Shown: one piece after another, positions 23,478-34,280 of the stretch | Layout: each line of letters begins with the position of its first letter | How positions within the stretch are numbered: the stretch's first letter is position 1 | Assembly: GCF_002901445.1 (NCBI RefSeq) | Contig: NZ_PPPD01000005.1 | Location: 1-64,000, forward strand | DNA from: Deinococcus koreensis | Lineage (GTDB): Bacteria; Deinococcota; Deinococci; Deinococcales; Deinococcaceae | Reading direction: 5' to 3' | Length of the DNA: 64,000 nucleotides | Notes under the pieces: model-generated | Seen by the model: only the letters and a program-made list of their open reading frames with translations | Database searches by the model: none | Told to the model about the DNA's origin: nothing | Made by a program: the position numbers and the translations under genes

Positions 23478-25775
23478 TCACGCCAGCCCGTGCTCCAGCG
23501 CGTACCGGGTGGCCGCCGACCGACCACGCACGCCCAGTTTGGAATAGACCGAACTGACATGGTCGTTGACTGTGTACACGCCGGTGCCCAGGCGGCTGGC
23601 GATTTGTTTGTTGCTCAGCCCAGCAGCCAACAAGGCCAGGACTTCTGCTTCGCGGGGTGTCAGGATGGCAGGGCCAGGGGTGGCAGGGACGGGCTCGGGG
23701 CTCCCCTCTTGGGGGCCGTCATTGACCTTGTGGGCCAGTTCAAGGGCTTCGATCTCGCTGAGGGTGCGGCCTTCGCCCAGTGTCAACTTCAGGGCTTCCT
23801 CGCCCAGCAGGTCACGCAGGGCGGCCAGGGCTGGGGCAAAGAGACGTTCTTCCCACACGGCGATGATGTTGCGTTTGGCGCGCAGGGTCTGCGCCGCGCC
23901 CCATAGCCTGGCTCCCAGCTGGGCCTGGCCCTGCAGGGCGGCCAGGAACGCCAGGCCCTGCCACGCCGCCGCTCGCACCGGCTGCACGCCGGCGCCGTCC
24001 GCGTAGGCCAGGGCCGCACGCAGCACGGCTGCCGGATGGGCGGTTTCACCCCGGCGCAGGCTCAGTGCCGCCAGGCCGACCTCCGCCCAGCCCAGCAGGC
24101 TGCCTTCGCCCAGCGCGTGGGCCTGCCCGCTGCCGGCGTCCAGGTCGCGCTGGGCCTCGTCCAGCTGCCCGTCCAACACGCTGATCCAGCCCAGCATGAT
24201 CAGGTCGAGGGTGCCCAGCCAGGCGTCCCCCTGGGCCAGTGCCAGCGCCAGGCTGGCCGTCACCTCCTGCCGTGCCAGGGCGTGGTTGGTATCGAGCGCG
24301 CTCAGGGAATGGACGTTGCGGGCGTATGCCTCACCCAGCGCTTCACCGGCGTCCTCGAAGACCTGGGTGCTCTCCCGCGCCAGATCGCTGGCCGAGGCGA
24401 ACTGACCTTGCCGGAACTCCATCGCAGCCAATGCGTACAGCACCCAGCCACGGGCGCCGCCCCTCGATCCACCGAAAGCCTGCAGGGCTTCACGCAGGAT
24501 CGGCGCAGCCTCGTAGTCGGCGCGCTGTGACCACATCCAACCCAGGGAGCGGGCGAACGTTCCCAGACTCGCTGGCTGGGTGTGAAGGCAGATCCGCATA
24601 GCCGACAGGATGTTGGGCCGCGTCAGGCTCAGGCGGGCATACCAGTAGCCCTGGTGCTCGCCCTTGAGAGCTGGGCCGATCAATTCCACCTGCGCCAGCG
24701 AGTAGGCGACGAGCCGCGCCTGCATGGTCTGCAACTCGCCCGACTGAGCCAGACGTTCGCGGGAGTACTCCCCCAGCGTTTCAAGCATGCCGTAGCGCGC
24801 CTCGTCGGCGTCGTAGCGCTGCAGCAGGCTCTTCTCGGTCAGCGAGGACAGACCTTCAAGGACATCCAAGTCGCCGTCTACGTTGCAGACGGCCTCGGCG
24901 GCCTCAAGCGACCAGCTGCTGACGAACACGCCCAGGCGGGCAAAGAGGTGCTGTTCAGGCGTGGAGAGCAGATCGTAACTCCAGTCGATGGTGGCGCGCA
25001 GGGTCTGCTGCCGGTTCGGGAGATCGCGCGCCCCGCCCTGTAGCAGCGCCAGGCGGTTGTCCAGCCGGGCCAGCAGGGTGGCGGGGGGCAGCAGACGCAC
25101 CCGCGCCGCCGCGAGTTCAATGGCCAGCGGCAGGCCATCGACTCTGCGCACGATCTCGCGCAGCACCTCCAGACGTTCAGGGGTCGGGGCAAAGTTCGGC
25201 TGGATGGCCCGCACCCGTTCCAGAAAGAGCTGCAGCGCCTCGCCGTTCCCCCCTGTCCCCGGCAGCGACAGGGGCGACACCGGATATTCGTGCTCACCGT
25301 ACAAGCCCAGCCGGGCGCGGCTGGTCACCAGCACGGTGATGTCTGGCGCGGCGCGCAGCACGCTGGCCACATGGGTGGCCGCCTCCAGAACCTGCTCGAA
25401 GTTGTCCAGCACCAGCAGGCACTGCCGCTCGCTCAGGAAGTCGCCCAACACCTCCAGGGTCGGGCGCTGCGATTCGTGTATGCCCAGGGCCGTGCCCAGA
25501 GCGCTCAGCACCCCGGCCGGATCGTGCACGTCGGCCAGCGGTACGTAAACCACGCCGTCAGGGTAGTACCGTCTCAGAGAGGAGTCACTCAGCTGCCGGG
25601 CGACCTCCAGCGCCAGGCGGGTCTTGCCCACGCCGCCCGGCCCGGTGAGCGTCAGCAGCGCCACCTCCGGCTCACCCAGCAGGCCGCAGACTTGAGTGAC
25701 CTCTGCCCCACGCCCGACCAGGGGGGTGGCCGGCGCCGGCAAATGGTGAGAGGAAGAGGGGAATCGACGGGTCAT
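23478..25775 (-). CDS. Large LuxR-type regulator with P-loop sensor domain
   Basis: A 765-residue regulator. An NB-ARC/AAA-like ATPase domain sits at the N-terminus: Walker A GPGGVGKTRLAL at about residues 46-57, CLLVLDNFEQV as Walker B, and LVTSRARLGLYGEHEYPVSPL as the sensor region. About 300 helical, TPR-like residues follow. The C-terminal HTH of the LuxR class starts near residue 700 (LTPREAEVLALLAAGLSNKQIASRL, then TVNDHVSSVYSKLGV). Such proteins bind a ligand or partner and activate nearby genes. It lies divergent to the sugar-utilisation cluster that begins 340 bp away, so that cluster is its likely target. Start at the ATG at 25775, behind AGGTG. Confidence 0.85.
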   Translation of the reverse strand: MTRRFPSSSHHLPAPATPLVGRGAEVTQVCGLLGEPEVALLTLTGPGGVGKTRLALEVARQLSDSSLRRYYPDGVVYVPLADVHDPAGVLSALGTALGIHESQRPTLEVLGDFLSERQCLLVLDNFEQVLEAATHVASVLRAAPDITVLVTSRARLGLYGEHEYPVSPLSLPGTGGNGEALQLFLERVRAIQPNFAPTPERLEVLREIVRRVDGLPLAIELAAARVRLLPPATLLARLDNRLALLQGGARDLPNRQQTLRATIDWSYDLLSTPEQHLFARLGVFVSSWSLEAAEAVCNVDGDLDVLEGLSSLTEKSLLQRYDADEARYGMLETLGEYSRERLAQSGELQTMQARLVAYSLAQVELIGPALKGEHQGYWYARLSLTRPNILSAMRICLHTQPASLGTFARSLGWMWSQRADYEAAPILREALQAFGGSRGGARGWVLYALAAMEFRQGQFASASDLARESTQVFEDAGEALGEAYARNVHSLSALDTNHALARQEVTASLALALAQGDAWLGTLDLIMLGWISVLDGQLDEAQRDLDAGSGQAHALGEGSLLGWAEVGLAALSLRRGETAHPAAVLRAALAYADGAGVQPVRAAAWQGLAFLAALQGQAQLGARLWGAAQTLRAKRNIIAVWEERLFAPALAALRDLLGEEALKLTLGEGRTLSEIEALELAHKVNDGPQEGSPEPVPATPGPAILTPREAEVLALLAAGLSNKQIASRLGTGVYTVNDHVSSVYSKLGVRGRSAATRYALEHGLA

Positions 25776-26114
25776 CAAGGCACCTGCTTTGGGCTCTAGC
25801 GTTCAGGTCAAGGCTGTCAAGAACATGCCGGTCTGGCAGGGGACGGTCGAGAAACGCCTGTGGGCGGTTCCCGATGCAGCAGGAGAGGATTCTCAGCATA
25901 GCGCCCCCCCAACCGCCACGGGCCGACCCCCAGGAATTCGGGATGTGCCGACGCAGGCCGCCAGGGTACCTTCTGGTCAGTTCAAAGCGATCTGCTCCAT
26001 CTACCGAGTCCGTCTCCGCCAGCATGCTGGTGGTTCTCTGGTGTTCCCTGACTCCTGTGTGCTCCCGGTTTCAGCTCTGACGGCGCGGGATCCTCTCCCC
26101 ATGGACGGTGTTCT
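25776..26114. other. Intergenic region between the LuxR-type regulator and the sugar cluster
   Basis: A 339-bp gap between divergent genes. It should contain both promoters and the operator of the regulator, but I see no clear -35/-10 pair and no strong palindrome. No protein-like frame with a ribosome site is present. Confidence 0.4.
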
Positions 26115-27292
26115 ATGCCCACCCCCCTGCACCCATCGGCCCAGCCGGATATGCCCACAGCGCTGATTCTCGGCGCAGGTTTTATGGCTGGGGCGCACCT
26201 AGACGCGCTGCGCCGCCTGGGCATCCCGGTGGCGGGCGTGATCGCTTCGGCGCCCGAGCACACCCGTGCGGTCGCCCAGCGCTACGGGGTGCGTGAATAT
26301 ACCGACACCTGGACGGCCCTGCACGACCCGGCCGTGACTGTGGTGCACGACTGCGCGCCCAGTGACGTGCATATGGAGCTGAATCTCGCGGCACTGAAGG
26401 CCGGCAAGCACGTCTTCTCAGAAAAACCGTTGGGCGTCACGGCGCAGGAGTCGCGCCGGCAGCTCGATTACGCGCTCGCCTCGGGGCTGAAACACGGCGT
26501 GCACTTCACCTACCGGAGCTACCCGATGGTGCGCGAGCTGCGCGCCCGCGTCCAGCGCGGCGAGCTGGGCGAGATTCGTTACCTGCGTGGCCATTACCTG
26601 CAGGACTGGCTGCTTTCGCCCGCCGACTACAATTGGCGGCTGGAAGCCAGCGCTGAGGAGACCCGCGCACTGGGCGACATCGGCTCGCACCTGCTTGATC
26701 TAGCGCGCTTCGTGACCGGCCTGGAGGCCACCGAGGTCTTCGCTCGTCTGGGCCAGATGCACCCCACCCGGTACCGCCCCGCCACCCCCGGGCAGGAGGG
26801 CGTGCCCTTCGACGTGAGGGGCGAGGATCAGGCCACGCTGCTGGTCGAGTACGGGCAGGGCGTGGCTGCGACCTTCGAGGTCGCCCAGGTGTATGCCGGC
26901 CACCGCAATGACCTCGCGCTGGAGGTGATCGGCACGCGCGGCAGCGCCCGCTGGCAGCAAGAACGCCCCGAGGAGCTGTGGCTGGGCCGGGCAACCGGGC
27001 CGGACGAACTGCTGCACAAGTCCGGCCTGCTGTGCGCCGACGCTCGTGCCCACATGCATTATCCGGCGGGTCACCCCGAAGGGTACGCCGACGCCCTAAC
27101 CAACGCCATCCGCGTCTTCTACGCCGGTCTGGCCGGCGAGGCGACGGACGCCCCGACCTTCGTTGACGGCCATGCCGCCGCCCTGACCGTGGCCGCCGCC
27201 GCCCGCAGCCACACCGAGCGCCGCTGGATCACCGTAACGGAACTCGAAACGCCTACCCACACTCAACCTGCCCACAGTCAAGGAGCGCCGTC

Positions 27293-27296
<4 letters not shown>
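26115..27296 (+). CDS. Gfo/Idh/MocA-family oxidoreductase (first)
   Basis: A 393-residue NAD(P)-dependent dehydrogenase of sugars or cyclitols. The Rossmann motif ALILGAGFMAGAH lies at about residues 15-27. The catalytic-region motif GKHVFSEKPLG lies near 97-107, with the Lys of EKP in the active site. The C-terminal domain reads TALGDIGSHLLDLARF-like, with Asp and His typical for the family (here RALGDIGSHLLDL). Start could be the ATG at 26115 or at 26151, the latter giving MPTALILGAG. It overlaps the next gene by 4 bp. First gene of the utilisation operon; the substrate cannot be read from sequence, but inositol-type or rare sugars are usual for this set. Confidence 0.88.
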
Positions 27297-28429
<1,133 letters not shown>

Positions 28430-28568
28430 GACGACGACCGCGCCGCTGACTTGACGGGTCTGCCTCCATGCCGAGGGAGCCGCCCCCAACCCCTTCACCC
28501 CCGCTCCTGTCCGCTCCCCGGCCTGGTTTCTAGAACACGCCCATTCACATCCAGGGAGGACGCCATGA

Positions 28569-28928
28569 AGAGACGGAAGTTTCACGGTCATTCAGGTCTC
28601 AGCGTCGCGCTTGCTGACGCGTGATTCGGGGGAGGACAACGTGGGCGTGATGTTCGACACCTCCCACGCGCTGTGCTGCGATGAAGTCAGCAGCGACTAC
28701 GTGCACCGCAGGGGCCAGCGCCTGATTCACGTTCAGGTCGCCGGGACAGACCGCATGCCGCCCGGCCATGGCGTCGTGGACTGGCTGGGCGGCATGCAGG
28801 CCCTGAAGTACTCCAATTACCAGGGGCATGTGACCGTGGAAATCGGCTTCCATACCTGCGCCGCCGATCCCGACTGGCACGCCCGAGAGGCCCCGATGTC
28901 CCTGAATGGGGGGTCGAAACGCAGCTGA
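28569..28928 (+). pseudogene. Truncated sugar-phosphate isomerase/epimerase
   Basis: The frame reads DNVGVMFDTSHALCCDE, later GQRLIHVQVAGTDRMPPGHGVVDWLGGMQAL and YQGHVTVEIGF. This is the C-terminal third of an AP-endonuclease-2-like TIM barrel (DTxH, HVxxxDR, G-VDW and the Glu of VEI). The N-terminal two thirds are missing; a short frame MKRRKFHGHSG with a good ribosome site (28565) leads into it out of frame. It is thus a decayed paralogue of the isomerase that follows. The frame lies between the oxidoreductases and the intact isomerase, suggesting loss of one step of the pathway or of a redundant copy. Confidence 0.65.
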
Positions 28929-29286
28929 AGTGTCCGGTGTCGGAGCAGCCTGTGCAGGCGGAGGGAGTACCACCTGTCGGCCCCCTCCGCTTAGCACACC
29001 GCTGACCAGGACGAACACGTTCCCCCCTCCCCCGAATTCCTGGGGGGCAATGACCCCCAGGCTGCCGAACTGTTCCGGCGTAGATGCCCCAGAAAGTCGG
29101 GATGTGTTTGCCCCCCCCTTCCAACTAACCTTTGAGTCACACCAACGTGCTTCACCCGCTTCTAGACGGAGGTTCTGCTCCGCTCTGGCCTCTCCAACCG
29201 CGCCTGATTCCTCTTCGCTGAATGTCAGGCCGAATCCACTTCCAAGCTTCCCTGGGCCGCCACGGCCAAGCGCAAGGAGACCAAGC
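28929..29286 (+). other. Non-coding leader of the second part of the sugar cluster, with hairpin
   Basis: The 358 bp before the isomerase hold a GC hairpin, CCTGGGGG (29039-29046) and CCCCCAGG (29054-29061) with a 7-nt loop. It could end transcription from the upstream genes or act as an attenuator. A new promoter probably lies downstream of it, but I cannot fix its boxes. No gene seen. Confidence 0.45.
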
Positions 29287-30111
29287 ATGAAATTCGGCTA
29301 TCAGACCAATACCTGGGGCGGCGTCGTCGGACATCCGGCAGGGGTCACGAGCATCAAGGATCTGTTCTACCTGACGCCCGGATCGGATGAGGAGGCCCTG
29401 CGCGATATCGCTGCTGCGGGCTACAGCGGCGTGGAACTCTTCGACGGCAACCTGGTCGCCTACGAGGGCCGCGAGAACGTGTTCAAGGGGTATCTGAAGG
29501 CCGGCAACCTCAGTCTCATCGCGATCTACTCCGGCGCCAACTTCATCTACGACGACGTGCTGGAGGACGAGTTCTGGCGTATCGAGCAGGCCGCGAAGAT
29601 GGGCCAGACCTTGGGCGCCGAATTCTTGGTGCTGGGCGGCGGCGCCAAGCGGCACGGCGGCCCCCGTGAGGAGGATTACACCAAGCTGGCCCGTGGCCTC
29701 GACCGCGCCGCCGAGCTGGCGCAGCGGTATGGCCTCTTGGCTCTTTACCACCCGCATCTGGGCACGGTCGTCGAAGGCCCCGAGGCGCTGGAGAAGGTCA
29801 TGTCGCAGAGCCAGATCGGGCTGTGTCCCGACACCGCGCACCTCGCGGCGGGCGGCAACGACGTGCCGGCGCTCATCCGCAGATACGCCTCCCGCATCCC
29901 TTACATCCACCTTAAGGGCCTGCAGCGCGACCCGTTGACCTTCCTGCCGCTGGACGAAGACCCCGAGATGGCCGCCATCTGGCAGGCCGTGCAGGACGTG
30001 AACTTTGACGGCTGGATCACGGTCGAGCTGGATGCTCATGCCGACCCGAAAGCTGCCGCTGCCCGCAGCCTGGAGTGGCTGAAGAGCCGCCAGGCTCTCC
30101 CCGCCACCTGA
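29287..30111 (+). CDS. Sugar-phosphate isomerase/epimerase (IolE/IolI-like TIM barrel)
   Basis: A 274-residue TIM-barrel enzyme starting at the ATG behind AAGGAGA. The N-terminus MKFGYQTNTWGG and the motifs GYSGVELFDG, LALYHPHLGTVVE, IGLCPDTAHLAAGG, IPYIHLKG and WITVELD carry the metal ligands of the xylose-isomerase-like family (Glu, Asp, His and the final Glu). IolE converts 2-keto-myo-inositol to a diketone, while IolI-type enzymes epimerise ketoses; I cannot separate these. With the Gfo/Idh enzymes around it, an inositol- or rare-sugar-type pathway is likely. Longer in-frame starts exist upstream but contain the hairpin region and look non-coding. Confidence 0.85.
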   Translation: MKFGYQTNTWGGVVGHPAGVTSIKDLFYLTPGSDEEALRDIAAAGYSGVELFDGNLVAYEGRENVFKGYLKAGNLSLIAIYSGANFIYDDVLEDEFWRIEQAAKMGQTLGAEFLVLGGGAKRHGGPREEDYTKLARGLDRAAELAQRYGLLALYHPHLGTVVEGPEALEKVMSQSQIGLCPDTAHLAAGGNDVPALIRRYASRIPYIHLKGLQRDPLTFLPLDEDPEMAAIWQAVQDVNFDGWITVELDAHADPKAAAARSLEWLKSRQALPAT

Positions 30112-30173
30112 GCGTTTCAACCTCTGACCGCCCCCGGCCCCCGCCTCCCGACCCTGCTCCACAAAGGACACCC

Positions 30174-31283
30174 ATGAAGCACACTGCCAAGTTCACCGTA
30201 GCCGCTGCCGCCCTCATCACCGTTGCTCTCGCTCAGGGCGTCGATCCGCAGGCCGCCCTGAAGGAGCTGGCAACCAAGGTCTACAGCAAGGGCCCTGCTG
30301 GTGAGGCGCCCACGCCCGCCGCGCAGATCAAGCTGACCCCGGCCGAGATCGCCAAGGTGAGGGCCATGAACGCCACTGCCGCCATCGTGCTGCACTACGG
30401 CGGCAACGACTGGAGCAACGCGCAGGTGGATGGTCTGAAGGCTCAATTTGCCAAACTGAACATCAAGGTCATCGCCGTGACCGATGCCAACTTCAAGCCC
30501 GAGAAACAGGTCTCCGACATCGAGACCGTTCTGGCCCGCAAGCCCAGCATCATCGTGTCGATCCCGACCGACCCAGTCGCGACCGCCGGCGCGTACAGGA
30601 AAGCCGCCAAGGCCGGCGTCAAGTTGGTCTTCATGGACAACGTGCCCAGCGGTCTCAAGGTGGGCACGGACTATGTGAGCGTGGTCTCGGCCGACAACTA
30701 CGGTAACGGCGTGGCCTCCGCGCACTTGCTGGCGCAGGAACTGAAAAGCAAGGGCAACATCGGCGTGATCTTCCACGCGGCCGACTTCTTCGTGACCAAG
30801 CAGCGCTACGACGCCTTCAAAGCGACCATCGCCAAATATCCCAACATCAAGATCGTGGCTGAGCAGGGCATTGGTGGCCCCGACTTCGCCGGGGACGCCG
30901 AAAAGGTGGCAAACGCCATGCTGACCCGCAACCCCAACTTGAACGCCATCTGGGCCGTCTGGGACGTCCCCGCCGAGGGCGTCTTGAGCGCGGCGCGCAC
31001 GGCTGGCCGCAAGGATCTGATCATCGCCACGATGGATCTTGGCAAGAATGTCGGCCTGGAAATGGCCCGCAAGGGCGGCATGATCCGTGGCCTGGGCGCC
31101 CAGCGCCCCTACGACGCCGGCGTGACGGAAGCCAATTTAGCCGCCTACGCCCTGCTGGGCAAGAAGGCCCCCGCCTATGTGGCCCTGAACGCTTTGCCGG
31201 TGACCCGCACCAACCTGATGACCGCCTGGAAGCAGGTCTACAACCAGGCCGCACCGAGCGAGATTGCCGCTGCCCTGAAGTAA
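30174..31283 (+). CDS. Periplasmic sugar-binding protein of ABC importer (RbsB-like)
   Basis: A 369-residue exported binding protein starting at the ATG behind AAAGGA, with signal peptide FTVAAAALITVALAQG. The fold is the peripla_BP_4 type: AAIVLHYGGNDWSNAQVDGLKAQFAKLNIKV is the first Rossmann-like strand-helix, PSIIVSIPTDP, FMDNVPSG and IWAVWDVPAEGVLSAAR follow. It captures a sugar or cyclitol outside the membrane and delivers it to the permease encoded at 34258. An oxidoreductase gene lies between it and the ATPase gene, an arrangement common in inositol and rhamnose-type loci. Confidence 0.88.
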   Translation: MKHTAKFTVAAAALITVALAQGVDPQAALKELATKVYSKGPAGEAPTPAAQIKLTPAEIAKVRAMNATAAIVLHYGGNDWSNAQVDGLKAQFAKLNIKVIAVTDANFKPEKQVSDIETVLARKPSIIVSIPTDPVATAGAYRKAAKAGVKLVFMDNVPSGLKVGTDYVSVVSADNYGNGVASAHLLAQELKSKGNIGVIFHAADFFVTKQRYDAFKATIAKYPNIKIVAEQGIGGPDFAGDAEKVANAMLTRNPNLNAIWAVWDVPAEGVLSAARTAGRKDLIIATMDLGKNVGLEMARKGGMIRGLGAQRPYDAGVTEANLAAYALLGKKAPAYVALNALPVTRTNLMTAWKQVYNQAAPSEIAAALK

Positions 31284-31358
31284 GCCGGCCCTGATTTCAG
31301 ATGCCCAGGGGACATGCGCCCGGAGCCGCGTCCCTCCCCCACACCCGGAGGACAGACC

Positions 31359-32549
31359 ATGACCACCCCCAGCATTCCCCAGCTCAACGTCGGCCTGATC
31401 GGCGGCGGCTTCATGGGCAAGGCCCATTCGCTGGCCTACGCCGCCATGCCCATGTTCTTCTGGCCTGCGCCCGCCATCCCTGTACGCCACACCATCGCGG
31501 AGGTCAGCGATGAGCTGGCTGCCGGCGCCGCCGCGCGCTTCGGCTTCCAGCATTCCACCGGCGACTGGCGGCGCGTGATCGACGACCCGAATATTCATGT
31601 GGTGGACATCGCCACGCCCAACAACTCGCACGCCGAGATTGCCATCGCGGCGGCGCAGGCCGGCAAGCACATCCTGTGCGAGAAGCCGCTGGCCCCCACG
31701 GTCGAGGAAGCCAAGGCGATGTACGAGGCCGTGAAGAAGGCCGGTGTGGTGAACATGGTGGCCTTCAACTACCGCCGCACGCCCGCCGTGGCCCTGGCGA
31801 AGAAGTACATCGAGGAGGGGCGCATTGGCAAGGTGCTCAGCTTCCGGGGCACCTACCTGCAAGACTGGTCGGCCGACCCTAGTGGCCCACTGTCGTGGCG
31901 CTTTCAGAAGGCCGTGGCCGGCTCCGGGACACTCGGGGACATCGGTACCCACGTTGTCGATCTGGCCCGCTATCTGGTGGGCGAAATCAGCGCGGTCAAC
32001 GCGATGATGCACACCTACATCAAGGAGCGGCCCCTCCAGTCGGGCGGCGCCGACAAGCTGGGCGCCAGTGACAAAAATGCCAGCGGCCCCATGGGCAAGG
32101 TCGACGTGGACGATGAGGTGCTGACCCTGCTGAGATTCGAGAACGGCGCGGTCGGCTCACTGGAGGCCACCCGCAACGCTTTTGGTCGCAACAATTACAT
32201 CACCTTCGAAATCCACGGCAGCGAGGGCACGGTGTTTTTCAATTACGAGCGCCGCGACGAGTTGCAGGTCTTCTTCGCCAGCGACCCCAGTGACGCCCGT
32301 GGCCTGCGCACGGTCTACACCGGCCCCAATCACCCCTACGGCGACGGACTGTGGCCCATCCCGGCGCTGGGCATCGGCTACGGCGAGACCAAGATCATCG
32401 AGGCGTATGACTTCTTCAAGGCCATCACGGGGGACGGTGTGGTCAGCCCCAACTTTGAGGATGGCTACAAGACCGAACTGATTGCGGACGCGATCGTTCG
32501 TTCGGCCCAGCAGAAGCGCGAGGTCGAGGTCGAGGCCGTGCTGGTGTGA
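31359..32549 (+). CDS. Gfo/Idh/MocA-family oxidoreductase (third)
   Basis: A 396-residue dehydrogenase starting at the ATG behind GGAGGACAG. Rossmann motif VGLIGGGFMGKAH near residues 11-23, GKHILCEKPLAP near 99-110, and GDIGTHVVDLARY near 192-204. It belongs to a different branch from the two tandem paralogues, being longer in the C-terminal domain with an insertion around KLGASDKNASGPMGKVDVDDE. This branch is common next to ABC importers for myo-inositol or related compounds. Probably oxidises the imported substrate or its keto product with NAD. Confidence 0.88.
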   Translation: MTTPSIPQLNVGLIGGGFMGKAHSLAYAAMPMFFWPAPAIPVRHTIAEVSDELAAGAAARFGFQHSTGDWRRVIDDPNIHVVDIATPNNSHAEIAIAAAQAGKHILCEKPLAPTVEEAKAMYEAVKKAGVVNMVAFNYRRTPAVALAKKYIEEGRIGKVLSFRGTYLQDWSADPSGPLSWRFQKAVAGSGTLGDIGTHVVDLARYLVGEISAVNAMMHTYIKERPLQSGGADKLGASDKNASGPMGKVDVDDEVLTLLRFENGAVGSLEATRNAFGRNNYITFEIHGSEGTVFFNYERRDELQVFFASDPSDARGLRTVYTGPNHPYGDGLWPIPALGIGYGETKIIEAYDFFKAITGDGVVSPNFEDGYKTELIADAIVRSAQQKREVEVEAVLV

Positions 32550-32552
32550 GGT

Positions 32553-32581
32553 CAGCGGAAGGCGACCCTCAAGCCGCTGAG
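32553..32581. other. Inverted repeat between oxidoreductase and transporter genes
   Basis: TCAGCGG (32553-32559) and CCGCTGA (32575-32581) form a 7-bp stem with a 15-nt loop, in a GC-rich 150-bp gap that contains further short repeats. There is no T-run. It may separate expression levels of enzyme and transporter genes by protecting mRNA ends. Confidence 0.35.
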
Positions 32582-32702
32582 CGGCCAACTCCCCACGAAA
32601 GGGAGTCGAGGAACGGCCCCGGCCCCCCTTCGCAGGGGAAGCGCTCCGCAGGGGTGGAAAGGTCGCCGAAGGCGCCACTCCCAGCCCACAGGAGGTGAAC
32701 AG

Positions 32703-34280
32703 ATGACAGGAGCAGCCACCACTTTCCCCAACACCACGTCCGCGGCGGACTTCCCCCCTGTGCAGATGCGCGGCATCAACAAAGGCTTCAACGGCGTGCG
32801 TGTGCTCGAGGGCGTGGACTTTGAACTTCGCGCAGGCGAAGTCCACGCGCTGATGGGCGGAAATGGGGCGGGCAAGTCCACCCTGATGAAGATCCTGCAG
32901 GGCGTCTACCAGCCTGACAGCGGCGAGATTTTGGTGAACGGCCAGAGCGTGCATCTGCCCTCGCCGAGCCAGGCCGAGGCCCACGGCATCGCCATGATCT
33001 TTCAGGAATTCAGTCTGATCCCGACCCTCACCGCCGCACAGAACATCTTCCTGAACCGCGAGCCGCGCGGCGCGCTGGGCGCCCTGAACGACCGCGAAGC
33101 CGTGCGAAAATCCCGCGAGATCTTCCGCGAGATGGGCGTGAACATTGATCCCACTCGCACGGTCAGCGGGCTCTCGACGGGCGAGTGGCAGCTGACCGAG
33201 ATCGCCAAGGCACTGTCGAAGAACGCGAAGGTGCTGATCATGGACGAGCCCACGGCGGCGCTGTCGGCCACTGAGGTCGCTACCCTCTTCCGGCTGGTTG
33301 AGGGGCTCAAGGCGCGCGGCATCGCCATCGTGTACATCACCCACCGGATGGACGAGGTCTTCGAGGTCGGTGACCGCATCACGGTGATGCGCGACGGCAA
33401 CTCCGTGCTCAGCGCTCCGACCCGGGGTCTGCGGATCGAGGACGTCATCGAGCACATCGTGGGCCGCCGCATGGAGGGCGTGCTGGACTACCAGCACCGG
33501 GACGTGAAGCGGGACGGTGCACCGCTGCTGGAGGTGCAGGAACTACAGGCCGCTGGCCTGAGTGGCGTGACCCTGCAGGTGCATCCGGGTGAGGTGGTGG
33601 GACTTGCGGGCCTGATGGGATCCGGCCGCACTGAGCTGGCCGAGGCGCTGTTCGGTGTGCGCCGCGTCACCGGCGGCCGGGTGAGCCTGTCGGGCCGGGT
33701 TGTGGAGAACCGCAGCCCCGAGGCGGCCATCAGGAACGGCTTCGCGCTGGTGCCCGAAGACCGCCGTGTCCAGGGCCTGGTGCTCGACCACTCGGTCTAC
33801 GACAACCTAATGCTGCCGCAACTGGCCCGCTTTCAGGGCGGCGGTGTGATGCGCGACGGCCCCGGCAAGACCTATGCCCGCGAACTGATCGAGCAACTCC
33901 GCATCAAGACCGACGGCCCGGATAAAAAGACGCGGCTGCTGTCGGGCGGCAACCAGCAGAAGATCGTGCTCGCCAAATGGCTGGGCAATGACCCCCTGGT
34001 GCTGATCCTCGATGAGCCGACCGCAGGCGTGGACATCGGCTCGAAGGCTGAGATCATCGCCCTGATCCGCTCTCTGGCCGACGCGGGCAAGGGCGTGATC
34101 ATCATTTCGTCCGAATTCCAGGAGCTGCTGGCCGTGTCCGACCGCGTCCTGCTGATGCAGGGCGGGCGGATCACCGGCGAACTCATGCGCGACCAGATCG
34201 GGCGTGAGGAAGACCTGCACCACGCTCTGCAAGGGTTCCCACAAGGAGGTGTCACGCATGACTCAATCCACCCTGCCTAA
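32703..34280 (+). CDS. Sugar ABC transporter ATP-binding protein (RbsA/MglA-like)
   Basis: A 525-residue protein with two fused ABC cassettes. The first has Walker A GGNGAGKST near residue 57, signature LSTGEWQ near 160 and Walker B VLIMDEPTAALS near 179. The second has a degenerate Walker A GLMGSGRTE near 303, signature LSGGNQQK near 415 and VLILDEPTAGVDIG near 435. The asymmetry is normal for RbsA/MglA proteins that energise uptake of ribose, galactose, inositol and other monosaccharides. A strong AGGAGG lies before the ATG. It overlaps the permease gene by 23 bp. It contains the usual tail of about 20 residues after the second cassette. Confidence 0.93.
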   Translation: MTGAATTFPNTTSAADFPPVQMRGINKGFNGVRVLEGVDFELRAGEVHALMGGNGAGKSTLMKILQGVYQPDSGEILVNGQSVHLPSPSQAEAHGIAMIFQEFSLIPTLTAAQNIFLNREPRGALGALNDREAVRKSREIFREMGVNIDPTRTVSGLSTGEWQLTEIAKALSKNAKVLIMDEPTAALSATEVATLFRLVEGLKARGIAIVYITHRMDEVFEVGDRITVMRDGNSVLSAPTRGLRIEDVIEHIVGRRMEGVLDYQHRDVKRDGAPLLEVQELQAAGLSGVTLQVHPGEVVGLAGLMGSGRTELAEALFGVRRVTGGRVSLSGRVVENRSPEAAIRNGFALVPEDRRVQGLVLDHSVYDNLMLPQLARFQGGGVMRDGPGKTYARELIEQLRIKTDGPDKKTRLLSGGNQQKIVLAKWLGNDPLVLILDEPTAGVDIGSKAEIIALIRSLADAGKGVIIISSEFQELLAVSDRVLLMQGGRITGELMRDQIGREEDLHHALQGFPQGGVTHDSIHPA